From assembly GCF_001550065.1 (NCBI RefSeq), contig NZ_LRUB01000024.1, forward strand, positions 165,909 to 229,908: DNA of 64,000 nucleotides, read 5' to 3'. This DNA is from Kordiimonas lipolytica. Its GTDB lineage: Bacteria > Pseudomonadota > Alphaproteobacteria > Sphingomonadales > Kordiimonadaceae. The notes under the pieces were generated by a model, which did no database searches, was not told the origin of the DNA, and saw only the letters and a program-made list of their open reading frames with translations. The translations under genes and the position numbers were made by a program. Shown here piece after piece: positions 55,599 to 63,332 of the stretch. Position 1 is the stretch's first letter, and the number at the start of each line of letters is the position of its first letter.

Positions 55599-56573
55599 AT
55601 GAGAATGTTGCGAATATGGTTAATCACTGGGCTGTTGCTCGGCTACATCGCGGGCGGGGGAAATGTCGTGTCCGGTTTGCAGGAGACGCCATCCGAAGAT
55701 GACCGGTTGGGCGACGGCATCAGAAATGCGCTGGAGCTGATCCGGGAAGACCAGGTAAGCGCTGCGATTGATATGCTGCGCCGCCTTGGCGAGCTTGGTA
55801 ACGCAGAGGCTTTTTTCCACCTCGCTGAAATCCACCGGATTGGTGTGGGGCGCGAGCCAGCACCCAAAATCGCATTGATGTATTACCGGCTTGGTGCCCA
55901 GATGGGCAGCAAGCAGGCGGCTCTTAATCTGGCAAATATCCTGTTTTTCGAAGGTGACCGAGATGAAGCATTGGTCCAGGAGGCCATGGCCATCTGGCAG
56001 CAATATGCGCTTCTGGGTGACGTTGAAGCCATGTACCTTCTGGGCATGGTGTACTGGAACGGCGAAGGCGGTTTGGTGCCTGACCCGATCAGGGGCTATG
56101 GGCTTGTGTGGCGGGCCGCAGGCGCAGGGTATGACCCCGCGACAGAGACAGAGCCGGCAATGCAGCAGCAGCTGAAGCCTGAGGCCATCCAGGCTGCGCA
56201 TGACTATGCAGGGGACCTTGAAGTCAAGGGCTTCGACCGCAAGCCGCTGGATCTGCATCTGGTGACCGACGCCGAAATAGATCTGCCTGACGACGATCCC
56301 GCGTCACTGAAACCTGAAAATTGGGAGGCAGTCTGGCGGCTGGAGGTCGGGTTTGCCATGGGCGAAGAGGACACGCGCCTCTTGGAAACGGAAATCCTTG
56401 CCAAAAAGGCGGATACAGTGGGCGACCTTTATCATGAAGTGATTGAAGCGCCCAATAGGCCGGGCCTTTACCGGCTGTTGTTTGGTCCGGTTGGCACGAT
56501 GCAGGATGCGGTCAGGCGCTGCGTGTCTTTGAAGCGGTCTGGATACGACTGTTTCGCCAAACCGCCGCGCTAG
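55599..56573 (+). CDS. Sel1-repeat protein with SPOR-like C-terminus
   Basis: A 324-aa secreted protein with an N-terminal hydrophobic signal or anchor (about residues 4-22). Sel1-like repeats span about residues 50-190 (AEAFFHLAEIHRIGVGREPAP, YLLGMVYWNGEGGLVPDPI). The last 85 residues (WRLEVGFAMGEEDTRLLETE, GLYRLLFGPVGTMQDAVRRC) match the shape of a SPOR domain and are similar in tail to the neighbouring SPOR protein (CxVKPP-like end). Divergent partner of 54105-55454; probable envelope role. Confidence 0.78.
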   Translation: MRMLRIWLITGLLLGYIAGGGNVVSGLQETPSEDDRLGDGIRNALELIREDQVSAAIDMLRRLGELGNAEAFFHLAEIHRIGVGREPAPKIALMYYRLGAQMGSKQAALNLANILFFEGDRDEALVQEAMAIWQQYALLGDVEAMYLLGMVYWNGEGGLVPDPIRGYGLVWRAAGAGYDPATETEPAMQQQLKPEAIQAAHDYAGDLEVKGFDRKPLDLHLVTDAEIDLPDDDPASLKPENWEAVWRLEVGFAMGEEDTRLLETEILAKKADTVGDLYHEVIEAPNRPGLYRLLFGPVGTMQDAVRRCVSLKRSGYDCFAKPPR

Positions 56574-56594
56574 AGCATAGGGAAAACGGTGCAC

Positions 56595-56657
56595 GGGGGA
56601 ACAGCCGTTTCAGCTGCTCCCCCGCTTGCTCCTCCCAAAGAGCCAGGACTTGGGAGG
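56595..56657 (+). terminator. Two consecutive hairpins between convergent genes
   Basis: First, GGGGGAaCAGC pairs with GCTGcTCCCCC (56595-56623). Second, CCTCCCAA pairs with TTGGGAGG (56631-56657). No strong T-run follows either, so they may be terminators or simple 3'-end structures. Confidence 0.5.
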
Positions 56658-56690
56658 TGCATCCCCATAACCCTGGTAATCAGGCAAAGC

Positions 56691-57197
56691 TTATTTTTTT
56701 GAGCCGCAAATGCAGCTATTGCCGCGTGTTTCTGACTTCAACAGGTCCCGGATCGCTTCTTCCATCAGGGCTTGTTGGCTGGTGCCTTTTCGGGCGGCCA
56801 GAAGACGAAGCTGCATGTCCATGTCTTCGTTCAGCCTGAGCGTCTTGTGCTTGCGCGTGTCGCAGGCCGTCTTCACCTTCGTGGCTTTCGAGGTTCGTAC
56901 CACCCCGTCCGTTTGCGCCATCAGTGTATGCCGTGCCTCAACGGGGGCTAACAAAGGACGAGGTGGTGTCTGCTCGGGTGCCTTGTGAGGAGGGGCCGAG
57001 CAAATCGGTTCATTTACAGCTTCAGGCTTGGCCTTCAGTGATGGTGTGTTTTCCAGTGCCGTCGGCTTTTTCCTGGCCGGCGATTGCCAGCCCTTTTCCG
57101 CCGGCATGTCCGGGGCAAAAATATCCCGCGCCGAGGCGGAAGGTTGCGCATGGCCCTTTCTGGCAAGCAATGATGCGGTCAAAGATGCCATTGTCAT
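56691..57197 (-). CDS. Ribbon-helix-helix protein paired with ParA-like ATPase
   Basis: A 168-aa protein. About residues 1-110 are low in structure and rich in Ala, Pro and Lys. The C-terminal part (about residues 115-155, KHKTLRLNEDMDMQLRLLAA and KGTSQQALMEEAIRDLLK) is a ribbon-helix-helix DNA-binding domain. The last residues contain a Cys pair (CICG). It lies 27 bases after the ParA-like gene on the same strand, an arrangement like small ParA/RHH partition or positioning pairs. The cargo (DNA, protein cluster) is not known. Confidence 0.72.
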   Translation of the reverse strand: MTMASLTASLLARKGHAQPSASARDIFAPDMPAEKGWQSPARKKPTALENTPSLKAKPEAVNEPICSAPPHKAPEQTPPRPLLAPVEARHTLMAQTDGVVRTSKATKVKTACDTRKHKTLRLNEDMDMQLRLLAARKGTSQQALMEEAIRDLLKSETRGNSCICGSKK

Positions 57198-57224
57198 GGT
57201 GCGTTCCTTTCTTGTCTCGGCGAC

Positions 57225-57935
57225 TTAGCTGATGTGCTGCACGTTGCCAAAGCTTGGGCGATTGCCAAACGGTGACCGTCCCGATGCAACAGTCTTGAAT
57301 GTTGCCCGAAGCGGCAAGCGGGCGATACGGTCTGCCACATAGGCCCAAAGTTCTGAAATCTCAGTGTGCGACTTGCCGCCTGTTGCGGCTTCCATCACGG
57401 TTCGGCCGTCAATCATGCTGGCGGCAAAATCCTGCCGGTTGTGGACGACAGTGGGTGCCACGGTACCGTGCTGTGACAGCGCAATGGCTGCCTCGCCAGT
57501 CAGCCGTGCGCGCGCTGTGGCGCCGTTTACGACAAACATCAGCGGTTTGCCTGCGCGCTCAACAAGGTCCACGGTGGCACCTGCCGCCCGCAGGTCATGG
57601 GGGCTTGGGCGTGTCGGAATGATGACAAGGTCCGACCGGCTCACGACAGCCTGGATCGACCGGGTGATGGCCGGGGGCGTATCGATGATGGCCAGGCGGA
57701 ACCCCTGTTCCCTCAGGAGATTGAGGTCCTGCTCCAGTGAGCCGATAGCTGTTTGGGCGAAAGCGGGGGCTGTTGCTTCCCGTTCGTTCCACCATTCGGC
57801 AAGGCTGCCTTGGGGATCCGTGTCGATGAGGGCGACGGGGCCCGCGCCAGCGCGTTCTGCTTCTACTGCGAGGTGGCCTGAAAGCGTGGTTTTGCCTGAA
57901 CCGCCCTTTTGCGAGGTAACGGCGATAATACGCAT
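57225..57935 (-). CDS. ParA/MinD-family ATPase
   Basis: A 236-aa P-loop ATPase with the deviant Walker A KGGSGKTTLSGHLA (about residue 10), the switch I/A' region LIDTDPQGSLAEWW (about residue 37) and Walker B LAIIDTPPAI (about residue 80). The size and sequence are those of solo ParA-like proteins of Alphaproteobacteria rather than chromosomal ParA of the parABS locus (no ParB here). Partner: ribbon-helix-helix protein downstream. It may position a protein or DNA cargo. Confidence 0.9.
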   Translation of the reverse strand: MRIIAVTSQKGGSGKTTLSGHLAVEAERAGAGPVALIDTDPQGSLAEWWNEREATAPAFAQTAIGSLEQDLNLLREQGFRLAIIDTPPAITRSIQAVVSRSDLVIIPTRPSPHDLRAAGATVDLVERAGKPLMFVVNGATARARLTGEAAIALSQHGTVAPTVVHNRQDFAASMIDGRTVMEAATGGKSHTEISELWAYVADRIARLPLRATFKTVASGRSPFGNRPSFGNVQHIS

Positions 57936-58192
57936 TATATGTCTCCATTGTGCCTGATGGGGTTTTCCCCATTAAAGACTCACCCTAGAGACGCGGCGTA
58001 AAAATGACCTTAAGGATTGCAGCAAGTTCGATTATAAATGATTGATAATATTGATAAAATTTTATCGTATGTAGTTGGTGGTGTTGGTAAGCATCTGTAG
58101 AAAATGAATTTTTTGTTGTTGTCTTGATCGCGTTTGCGATTGTCCCTAAAGACAGTCGGATGTCGCCAAGGGGGCGAAAAAAGGGTGAATCG

Positions 58193-59371
58193 GTGAAATA
58201 TCTGATCGTACATGACGCGGCTCCGGGTCAGTTTGTTCATATTTACAAGCATCTCCTGAAAGCGGGCGGGCATGACATTATCGTTGCCAGCCGCAAGGGA
58301 TCGACGCTTCGTCTGCCGGTCAAGCAGGTGGTCTATGACTTGCCAAAGGATGTCGCCGGGCCGGATGTTGGCATTATGGACAAGGCGGTCGCGCTTGGCC
58401 TCAACCTTTATCGTGAGCTGAAGCCGTTGGCGATTGGGGGGTGGGCGCCTGATGTGATCCTGTCGCATGCGTCGCGCGGGGCCTCTTTCTTCCTTAAGGA
58501 CCTTTTCCCAGGCGCCCGCATGATCAGCCTGTTCGAATGGTATTATGGAATGCCTACTCCAACAGACGTCAGGACCGGCGCAGAGCTACGCCAGAAGTGC
58601 CGCAATGCGGCGGCGACCAATCTGCCCATACTGAGGGATTTCGAGCAGATGGACGCAGGTTATGTGCCGACTGAGTTCCAGCGGGCCCAGTTCCCTAAAG
58701 GATGGCAGGGCCGACTGGAGGTGCTTCATGACGGCGTCGATACCAGCTTTTATCGCCCTGCCACCAGCCTGACACTGGAGGTTTCCGGCAAGCGTTTCAA
58801 GAAGGGCGACGAGATCGTCACCTACGCTGGGCGCGGCATGGAGCCGACCCGTGGATTTATGGAATTCATGGCCGCCGCCGCCCGCGTGCAAAAGGTGCGG
58901 CCTAACCTTCATGTACTGATCGCTGGCGCAGACCGCATCTGTTATGGCGGCAAGAAGGGCCCGGGGCTGAAAGCGCGGGCTGAGGAAGAAATCCCGTTTG
59001 ATAAAGACCGTATCCATTTCGTTGGGCTGTTGCCTGAGGCCAAGTTTGTCAGCTTCCTTCAGGTCTCCAGCCTGCATGTCTATCTGACGCGCCCGTTTGT
59101 GCTGTCATGGTCGATGCTGAACGCCATGAGCGTTGGTGTACCGGTACTGGGCTCCGACACTGAACCCGTGCGCGAGGTTATCCGCGACGGCGAGAATGGC
59201 CGCCTTGTAGATATGGACGATGCCGATGCCCTTGCAGACACAATGGACCGCATGCTTGGCGACCGGGCTGGGTCAGCAGCACTCGGCAAGGCTGGGCGGG
59301 CCACAATTCTGGAAAAATACGACCTGAAGAAATGCCTGAAACGCCAGCTTCAGTTGATGCACGAGGGCTAG
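58193..59371 (+). CDS. Family 4-like glycosyltransferase
   Basis: About 392 aa from GTG 58193 (KYLIVHDAAPGQFVHIY), which has a GGTGA ribosome site; an upstream start at 58124 would add an atypical extension. The C-terminal GT-B domain shows VLHDGVDTSFY (about residue 180), YAGRGMEPTRGFMEFM (about residue 215), and the donor-site region LLPEAKFVSFLQVSSLHVYLTRPFVLSWSMLNAMSVGVPVLGSDT. It resembles glycosyltransferases found beside other surface-sugar genes, but here it stands alone. Donor and acceptor are unknown. The upstream 257 bases are AT-rich and probably hold its promoter. Confidence 0.85.
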   Translation: MKYLIVHDAAPGQFVHIYKHLLKAGGHDIIVASRKGSTLRLPVKQVVYDLPKDVAGPDVGIMDKAVALGLNLYRELKPLAIGGWAPDVILSHASRGASFFLKDLFPGARMISLFEWYYGMPTPTDVRTGAELRQKCRNAAATNLPILRDFEQMDAGYVPTEFQRAQFPKGWQGRLEVLHDGVDTSFYRPATSLTLEVSGKRFKKGDEIVTYAGRGMEPTRGFMEFMAAAARVQKVRPNLHVLIAGADRICYGGKKGPGLKARAEEEIPFDKDRIHFVGLLPEAKFVSFLQVSSLHVYLTRPFVLSWSMLNAMSVGVPVLGSDTEPVREVIRDGENGRLVDMDDADALADTMDRMLGDRAGSAALGKAGRATILEKYDLKKCLKRQLQLMHEG

Positions 59372-59466
59372 CTGCTGCTAAGCCTTTTCCCCAATTTGCC
59401 GATCTGTGCTATTGAGGCTGTCATAAAGATAAGACAGCGTAACCAAGACAGATAGCGAGGAATAAC

Positions 59467-59973
59467 ATGAAAGCTTTATTGGTCGCACTCCTGCTGGCAG
59501 GGGTGCCTTCTGCTGCGCATGCGCAGGAATCCACGGAAAGTGATCTTTTCAAGGCACTGAAGGAACTTGATGATATTCTGTTCGAACGGTCTTTCAACCG
59601 GTGTGAATATTCGGTGCTCAACCAGATTGTGTCAGACGATTTCGAATTCTACCATGACAGCGGCGGGTTTGAGAATTCTAAGGCTTCCTTCATTCAGACG
59701 GTTCAGAAAAACATCTGCGGCAACCCCGCCATAAAGCCGATCAGGAAATTGGTGGCCGGTAGCCTGGAAGTGTTTCCGCTATATGAGAACGGTGCACTCT
59801 ACGGCGCCATCCAAAGGGGCGAGCATGAATTTTTCCTTCGGCAGGAAGGGGTGCCGCTCAGGCACACGTCGACTGCCCGTTTCACCCATGTGTGGATAAA
59901 AGAAGGCGACAGCTGGTTGCTGAAAAGGGTGCTCAGTTATGATCATCATTCGCCGGACGAGGGTGGCCGCTAA
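59467..59973 (+). CDS. DUF4440 / NTF2-like secreted protein
   Basis: A 168-aa protein with a signal peptide (LLVALLLAGVPSAAHAQ, cut near residue 19). The mature part has the SnoaL-like cone fold pattern of DUF4440: LKELDDILFERSFNRCEYS, DDFEFYHDSGGFENSKASF and FTHVWIKEGDSWLLKRVLSYDH. Such proteins bind small ligands or act as enzymes; the role here is unknown. It is the last ordinary gene before the tRNA-derived repeats. Confidence 0.82.
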   Translation: MKALLVALLLAGVPSAAHAQESTESDLFKALKELDDILFERSFNRCEYSVLNQIVSDDFEFYHDSGGFENSKASFIQTVQKNICGNPAIKPIRKLVAGSLEVFPLYENGALYGAIQRGEHEFFLRQEGVPLRHTSTARFTHVWIKEGDSWLLKRVLSYDHHSPDEGGR

Positions 59974-59989
59974 GGCTTGTCCTGGAGAC

Positions 59990-60245
59990 GACAAAACCCC
60001 GCCCGGTCAGGCGGGGGTTTTCATGGGTAGGAGCCGAACGGGCCAAATGGCGCATCGCCGAAGGCGTCGCCGGAATCGATCCTGCTGAAAAGACAAAACC
60101 CCGCCCGGTTAGGCGAGGGTTTTCATGGGTAGGAGCCGAACGGGCCAAATGGCGCATCGCCGAAGGCGTCGCCGGAATCGATCCTGCTGAAAAGACAAAA
60201 CCCTCGCCCGGTCAGGCGAGGGTTTTCATGGTGGAGCCGAACGGG
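59990..60245 (+). repeat. 102-bp tandem unit of terminator plus tRNA tail, about 2.5 copies
   Basis: Units begin with GACAAAACC at 59990, 60092 and 60194, a period of 102 bases. Each has an inverted repeat that forms a terminator, then the tail GGAGCCGAACGGG (60030-60042, 60132-60144, 60233-60245). In the first two copies the tail runs into unrelated sequence; in the third it continues as the 3' half of a tRNA. The two full units are almost identical, so the duplication is recent. Confidence 0.9.
60197..60226 (-). terminator. Terminator directly behind the tRNA-Ala fragment
   Basis: AAAACCCTCGCC pairs perfectly (12 bp) with GGCGAGGGTTTT across a 6-base loop. On the minus strand it begins 2 bases after the CCA end of the fragment, so it is the original tRNA terminator. 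Two more copies stand at about 59993-60022 and 60095-60124. Confidence 0.88.
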
Positions 60246-60278
60246 ATCGAACCGTCGACCTCTACACTGCCAGTGTAA
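60229..60278 (-). tRNA. 3' fragment of tRNA-Ala(GGC), probable attachment site
   Basis: Reading the minus strand: CCA end (60231-60229), discriminator A, acceptor 3' strand CGGCTCC, T arm GACGG-TTCGATC-CCGTT, variable loop, and a complete anticodon stem-loop with loop CTGGCAG (60267-60273), anticodon GGC. Upstream of the anticodon stem (from 60279) no D arm or 5' acceptor strand follows. A 50-base 3' tRNA remnant of this kind is the usual scar where a phage or island integrated into the tRNA gene. The intact tRNA should be at the far end of the element, to the right. It is not an active tRNA gene. Confidence 0.85.
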
Positions 60279-60522
60279 ACCGATCTAAAGATGTGATTTG
60301 GTGAGACGAGATATTAATCGGCATTATAAGACTAAAATATTGAAAAACAACAAATATAGTGAATATCTATGTTGCCCCAATGACATCGACTGACACCGGT
60401 TGAAGTGGGGCCAAATAAAAAACTTATCCAAAATGGTCTCAAATTTTTATAATAAAAGTCTGAAAATTTTTCGACACATGACACCTATCTGAAGCGTGTT
60501 TTAGAGCCGTATTTCTACGTAT

Positions 60523-60825
60523 TCAGATGTCGATTTCGCAGATTTTGAAGTACGCGCCCGACAGCTCGCTGAACCTCCTCGCTGCCGCTTGTAGCTCTTT
60601 CGGGGACATCGAATAGTGGGCGGCAAAAGCTAGTTGATGCGGGATTGGCACTTCGCCGAAAAAGCCCCACACTTGCCCGGTGAATTTCTTTACTTCGCCA
60701 ACGTTGCGAATGCATTTGGCCAACTGTTCGGCATCAATATGCTCTCGATACGGCGCATTCACTGTCGAAAGTATGGTGTAAAATGGGTACCGGACGGTGT
60801 TCATTTTGTTGGCCCCTTTGGACAT
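60523..60825 (-). CDS. Small protein of unknown function
   Basis: About 100 aa from ATG 60825 (MSKGANKMNTVRYPFYTILS); longer starts to 60903 and a shorter one at 60804 exist. The central part reads EHIDAEQLAKCIRNVGEVKKFTGQV and the C-terminal half has a helical stretch ending CEIDI. No domain is recognised. It follows, on the same strand, a small membrane-protein gene of the same accessory region. The 244 bases between it and the tRNA fragment are AT-rich with no clear gene. Confidence 0.5.
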   Translation of the reverse strand: MSKGANKMNTVRYPFYTILSTVNAPYREHIDAEQLAKCIRNVGEVKKFTGQVWGFFGEVPIPHQLAFAAHYSMSPKELQAAARRFSELSGAYFKICEIDI

Positions 60826-60854
60826 GGGAACACATTGCCTCCACCTTAAAGTTT

Positions 60855-61388
60855 CTAGGCAAACCCTTGGACGGTTCGAGCTGTTCGCAGTACCATAAAC
60901 CAAAACCCAAACATGACGGAGGCGACAATACTAACATTTTGCATGTTTTCCTGCATGCCAACCAAGGATGTAAAAAATGGTGCCATGTCATATATTGGGT
61001 ACAGCATCACCGCTATCCCTGGCAGGTATGGCCAGCGAACGTCTCTCGCAGGTATTATGCTGCCGCAATAGAAGATTGCAAACCCCACTAACCAGCCGAT
61101 CCCCGGGAAGTCGAGAAATGCCAAGCTTTCATGTTGGCCAATACTGCTGTAGGCGATGCCCCCCATGACTAAATAGAAAAAGAAAAACGGCACGATGCCT
61201 TTGGCGTCTGCTTTCGCTCTCTTTCTTTGTCTGGCAACTGCGGGGTTGGCCTGTTCTAGAACCGCATCCTCTACCGCTTCCTGAACTAGCTTTTCAGTTT
61301 TTGCCTGCTGTTCCGCTTCCCAATGGCGCCGCCTGGTGTTTTCGACGGCCTGTTCAGCGGCTAAGCCAACTGCAGTTTTCCTGATCAT
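60855..61388 (-). CDS. Membrane protein of unknown function with charged N-terminus
   Basis: A 177-aa protein. The first 65 residues are charged and helical (EAEQQAKTEKLVQEAVEDAV), possibly a coiled coil. About four hydrophobic segments follow (around residues 66-84, 95-112, 120-140, 150-168). No family is recognised. It starts 117 bases from the divergent XRE gene. It belongs to the AT-richer region right of the tRNA remnant. Confidence 0.55.
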   Translation of the reverse strand: MIRKTAVGLAAEQAVENTRRRHWEAEQQAKTEKLVQEAVEDAVLEQANPAVARQRKRAKADAKGIVPFFFFYLVMGGIAYSSIGQHESLAFLDFPGIGWLVGFAIFYCGSIIPARDVRWPYLPGIAVMLYPIYDMAPFFTSLVGMQENMQNVSIVASVMFGFWFMVLRTARTVQGFA

Positions 61389-61505
61389 CCTGCTCCTCCT
61401 CGCGCCTATTTGTTACTTATAGTATGCAATTCGAAGTGAGTATCAATACCTAATGTGACTCATAGTCTGTAGACCAATAATCTACGATGGCCGAACAGTT
61501 GCTGC

Positions 61506-61709
61506 ATGGATATTAAGCAGCAAGTCGGCGCTAACATTGCGAAAATTCGGCGGGAGCAGAACATCTCGCAGGAGGAGTTGGCTTTTCGGTCAGGGCTGCA
61601 TCGCACCTATATAAGTGGTGTTGAAAGGGGTGTTCGGAACCCCACGATTACCGTGCTCAGTGAAATTGCGACGGCATTGAAGGTGTCTATTGCTGACCTT
61701 GTATGCTGA
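61506..61709 (+). CDS. Small XRE-family regulator
   Basis: A 67-aa single-domain HTH_3 protein. The helix-turn-helix is REQNISQEELAFRSGLHRTY, followed by ISGVERGVRNPTITVLSEIA. Such solo regulators are common in prophages and mobile islands. Divergent from the membrane-protein gene and convergent with the ImmA/IrrE gene; its targets are unknown but an operator in the divergent gap 61389-61505 is likely. Confidence 0.85.
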   Translation: MDIKQQVGANIAKIRREQNISQEELAFRSGLHRTYISGVERGVRNPTITVLSEIATALKVSIADLVC

Positions 61710-61736
61710 AATGCGAGGCGCATCTCTTCGACAGGA

Positions 61737-62621
61737 CTATCGCCCATAAGCAAAGTGTGGTGTCCAGCTTTCTACTAAACTATCTTCTTCCTCGTCATCA
61801 GGATCATCAAGTTCGGGCACTTCTTCCGACGATAAGACCGTCAGCGTAAATCCGTATTGGCCGAGGCCAAGAATTTCCTCGTCCATCACGAAGGAATGTT
61901 CCCCTCCAAACCAATCTGAAAACGTTGTCTGCGCACATGTGCGAGTTGCAGAAAGTGCCTGATTTAGGGTCTTATTGAACTGAGCAGTCGCTGAGTTTGG
62001 AAGTGCCGAACCTTTTCTCAAGAAGCGTGGTCTAAAGTCTTTGAGCCTTTCTGACATAAATGCGTAAGCAATGGTATCAGCGGAGCTAACAATAATTGCG
62101 ATGGGATCTCGGCTGCATTCAGCCGTACGAATTGCTGCGGCAGTAACAGAACATTCTGCAATAGAACTTAACTCCAGTATGGAGTCCAGGCCGGGAGGAT
62201 TCCGATTTATATGTGTTCTCACCAGATGTTCGGGCATCAGAAGGCCCGCAGCAAAGTGATCCGCTTCAAGTTCGATGGAGGAATCCCCTTGGGTGAAGCC
62301 AGCTTTAGAGGCGTGTGCCCCACCTTGCTCTTGAATTGCTTCAGGGTGTCCGGGCAAAAAGAAATGCCCTAGCTCGTGAGATATGGTGAAATTTATGAAG
62401 CCTTCATTTTCAATATTTGTAGCGTAAAAAATAATGGCCTGGTTGTTCACAAAAATGATCCCGCCACTTACCCCCGCGATGTCGGGCGGTTTAGCTTCAA
62501 TAGGGATATTGTGTTTACTTGCTATGGTACGCGGGCAGATGGGAAAGCTGTCGAAGCCTGCCTCCTTTGCAATCCGTTCACCTTCCTGTCTCGCCATCCT
62601 TAGCTGGAAGCGCTCGGCCAT
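61737..62621 (-). CDS. ImmA/IrrE family metallopeptidase (M78)
   Basis: A 294-aa protein. The N-terminal M78 peptidase domain has the zinc motif HELGH at about residues 82-86 (FTISHELGHFFLPGHPE) and the third ligand Glu in ELEADHFAAGLL (about residue 119). ImmA/IrrE peptidases cleave a paired XRE repressor when damage or another signal is sensed. The C-terminal part is unusual: a PYP-like or sensory segment (about residues 150-250) and an acidic tail (DDPDDEEED). It starts within the last bases of the XRE gene upstream (TAATG overlap), as expected for a coupled repressor-protease pair. Confidence 0.92.
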   Translation of the reverse strand: MAERFQLRMARQEGERIAKEAGFDSFPICPRTIASKHNIPIEAKPPDIAGVSGGIIFVNNQAIIFYATNIENEGFINFTISHELGHFFLPGHPEAIQEQGGAHASKAGFTQGDSSIELEADHFAAGLLMPEHLVRTHINRNPPGLDSILELSSIAECSVTAAAIRTAECSRDPIAIIVSSADTIAYAFMSERLKDFRPRFLRKGSALPNSATAQFNKTLNQALSATRTCAQTTFSDWFGGEHSFVMDEEILGLGQYGFTLTVLSSEEVPELDDPDDEEEDSLVESWTPHFAYGR

Positions 62622-62956
62622 TACTCTTCCTCAGTTTTCTGAATACGAGCATTGATGATTGACTGAATAAAATCTCTATCATTAGCCGTAAGTTTTTCCT
62701 CGTTTCGAAAGGCGGTTGTGGCTCCCTGAATATTGTCTGCTTTTCCAATCAAATAATCTGACGAAACACCGAGAGCATTTGCCAGCGCCAGAATGTTGGC
62801 GAACGAGGGTTTACGCCTTTTCCCTTCGAAATGGGCAATAGCAGAGGGCTGTAGCCCTGCTTTGCGGGCAAGTTCGGATTGATTAAGACGCCTTAGCTCT
62901 CTTACTTCCGCTAGTCGGGTTGCAAAGATTTCACCTGGACTGGATGGGCTTGACAT
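62621..62956 (-). CDS. XRE-family repressor paired with ImmA/IrrE
   Basis: A 111-aa HTH_3 protein with helix-turn-helix EVRELRRLNQSELARKAGLQ (about residues 14-33) and the second helix region PSAIAHFEGKRRKPSFANIL. The C-terminal part (about 75-111, AFRNEEKLTANDRDFIQSII) is probably where the protease acts or where it dimerises. It is coupled to the ImmA/IrrE gene by a TAATG overlap. The divergent region upstream carries two near-identical palindromes that fit as its operators. Confidence 0.9.
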   Translation of the reverse strand: MSSPSSPGEIFATRLAEVRELRRLNQSELARKAGLQPSAIAHFEGKRRKPSFANILALANALGVSSDYLIGKADNIQGATTAFRNEEKLTANDRDFIQSIINARIQKTEEE

Positions 62957-62978
62957 GACTACTCCGTATTTGTTACAA

Positions 62979-62992
62979 TGACGAAATCGTCA
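62979..62992 (+). promoter_or_regulatory. Palindromic operator candidate 1
   Basis: TGACGA-AA-TCGTCA, a perfect 6-bp inverted repeat, in the divergent region between the XRE/ImmA pair and the small-protein operon. The following CACAA extends the similarity to site 2. Confidence 0.65.
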
Positions 62993-63025
62993 CAATTGTG
63001 TGGCGATATTTTTTAGTCGCACCTA

Positions 63026-63038
63026 TGACAAATCGTCA
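63026..63038 (+). promoter_or_regulatory. Palindromic operator candidate 2
   Basis: TGACAAATCGTCA differs from site 1 by one missing G and shares AAATCGTCACAA with it exactly. The centres lie about 46 bases apart (some four helical turns), as in cooperative repressor sites. Confidence 0.6.
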
Positions 63039-63097
63039 CAAACCATATGACGACAGGGCGTATTTGTCAACGCGCCATGCAAAAAGAGATAACTAAA

Positions 63098-63319
63098 ATG
63101 TCTAAGAATCAACATGTTACGCCAAGGCAAGGCCAGTGGGCTGTCCAGGGCGAAGGAAATTCCCGGGCAACGTCCATTCACGACACTCAGGCTGAAGCTA
63201 TTGATGCCGCCCGAGAAATTGCCCGCAACCAGCAAAGTGAATTGCTGATTCACGGTCGCGATGGACGTATCCGCGCTCGCGACTCGTATGGCAACGACCC
63301 CTTTCCGCCCAAAGGATAA
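63098..63319 (+). CDS. DUF2188-like small protein
   Basis: A 73-aa protein from ATG 63098; an upstream in-frame start at 63047 overlaps the operator region and is less likely. The sequence matches the DUF2188 pattern: HVTPRQGQWAVQGEGNSRA, HDTQAEAIDAAREIARNQ and LLIHGRDGRIRARDSYG, a compact beta-alpha-beta fold. The function is unknown. First gene of a three-gene operon of tiny proteins controlled from the palindromic region. Confidence 0.8.
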   Translation: MSKNQHVTPRQGQWAVQGEGNSRATSIHDTQAEAIDAAREIARNQQSELLIHGRDGRIRARDSYGNDPFPPKG

Positions 63320-63332
63320 TAGGAGGCCTGAC

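Noticed and set aside
59990..60226. CRISPR array
   Set aside because: The repeats are 102 bp with no short repeat/spacer pattern and no cas genes; the units contain a terminator and a tRNA tail.
60229..60310. Complete tRNA-Ala gene or a tRNA interrupted by a group I intron
   Set aside because: No D arm or 5' acceptor strand is found upstream. The break is at the base of the anticodon stem, while known tRNA group I introns sit in the anticodon loop.
60279..60522. Integrase gene or excisionase next to the tRNA scar
   Set aside because: No frame of sufficient length or motif is present; the integrase is expected at the other end of the element.
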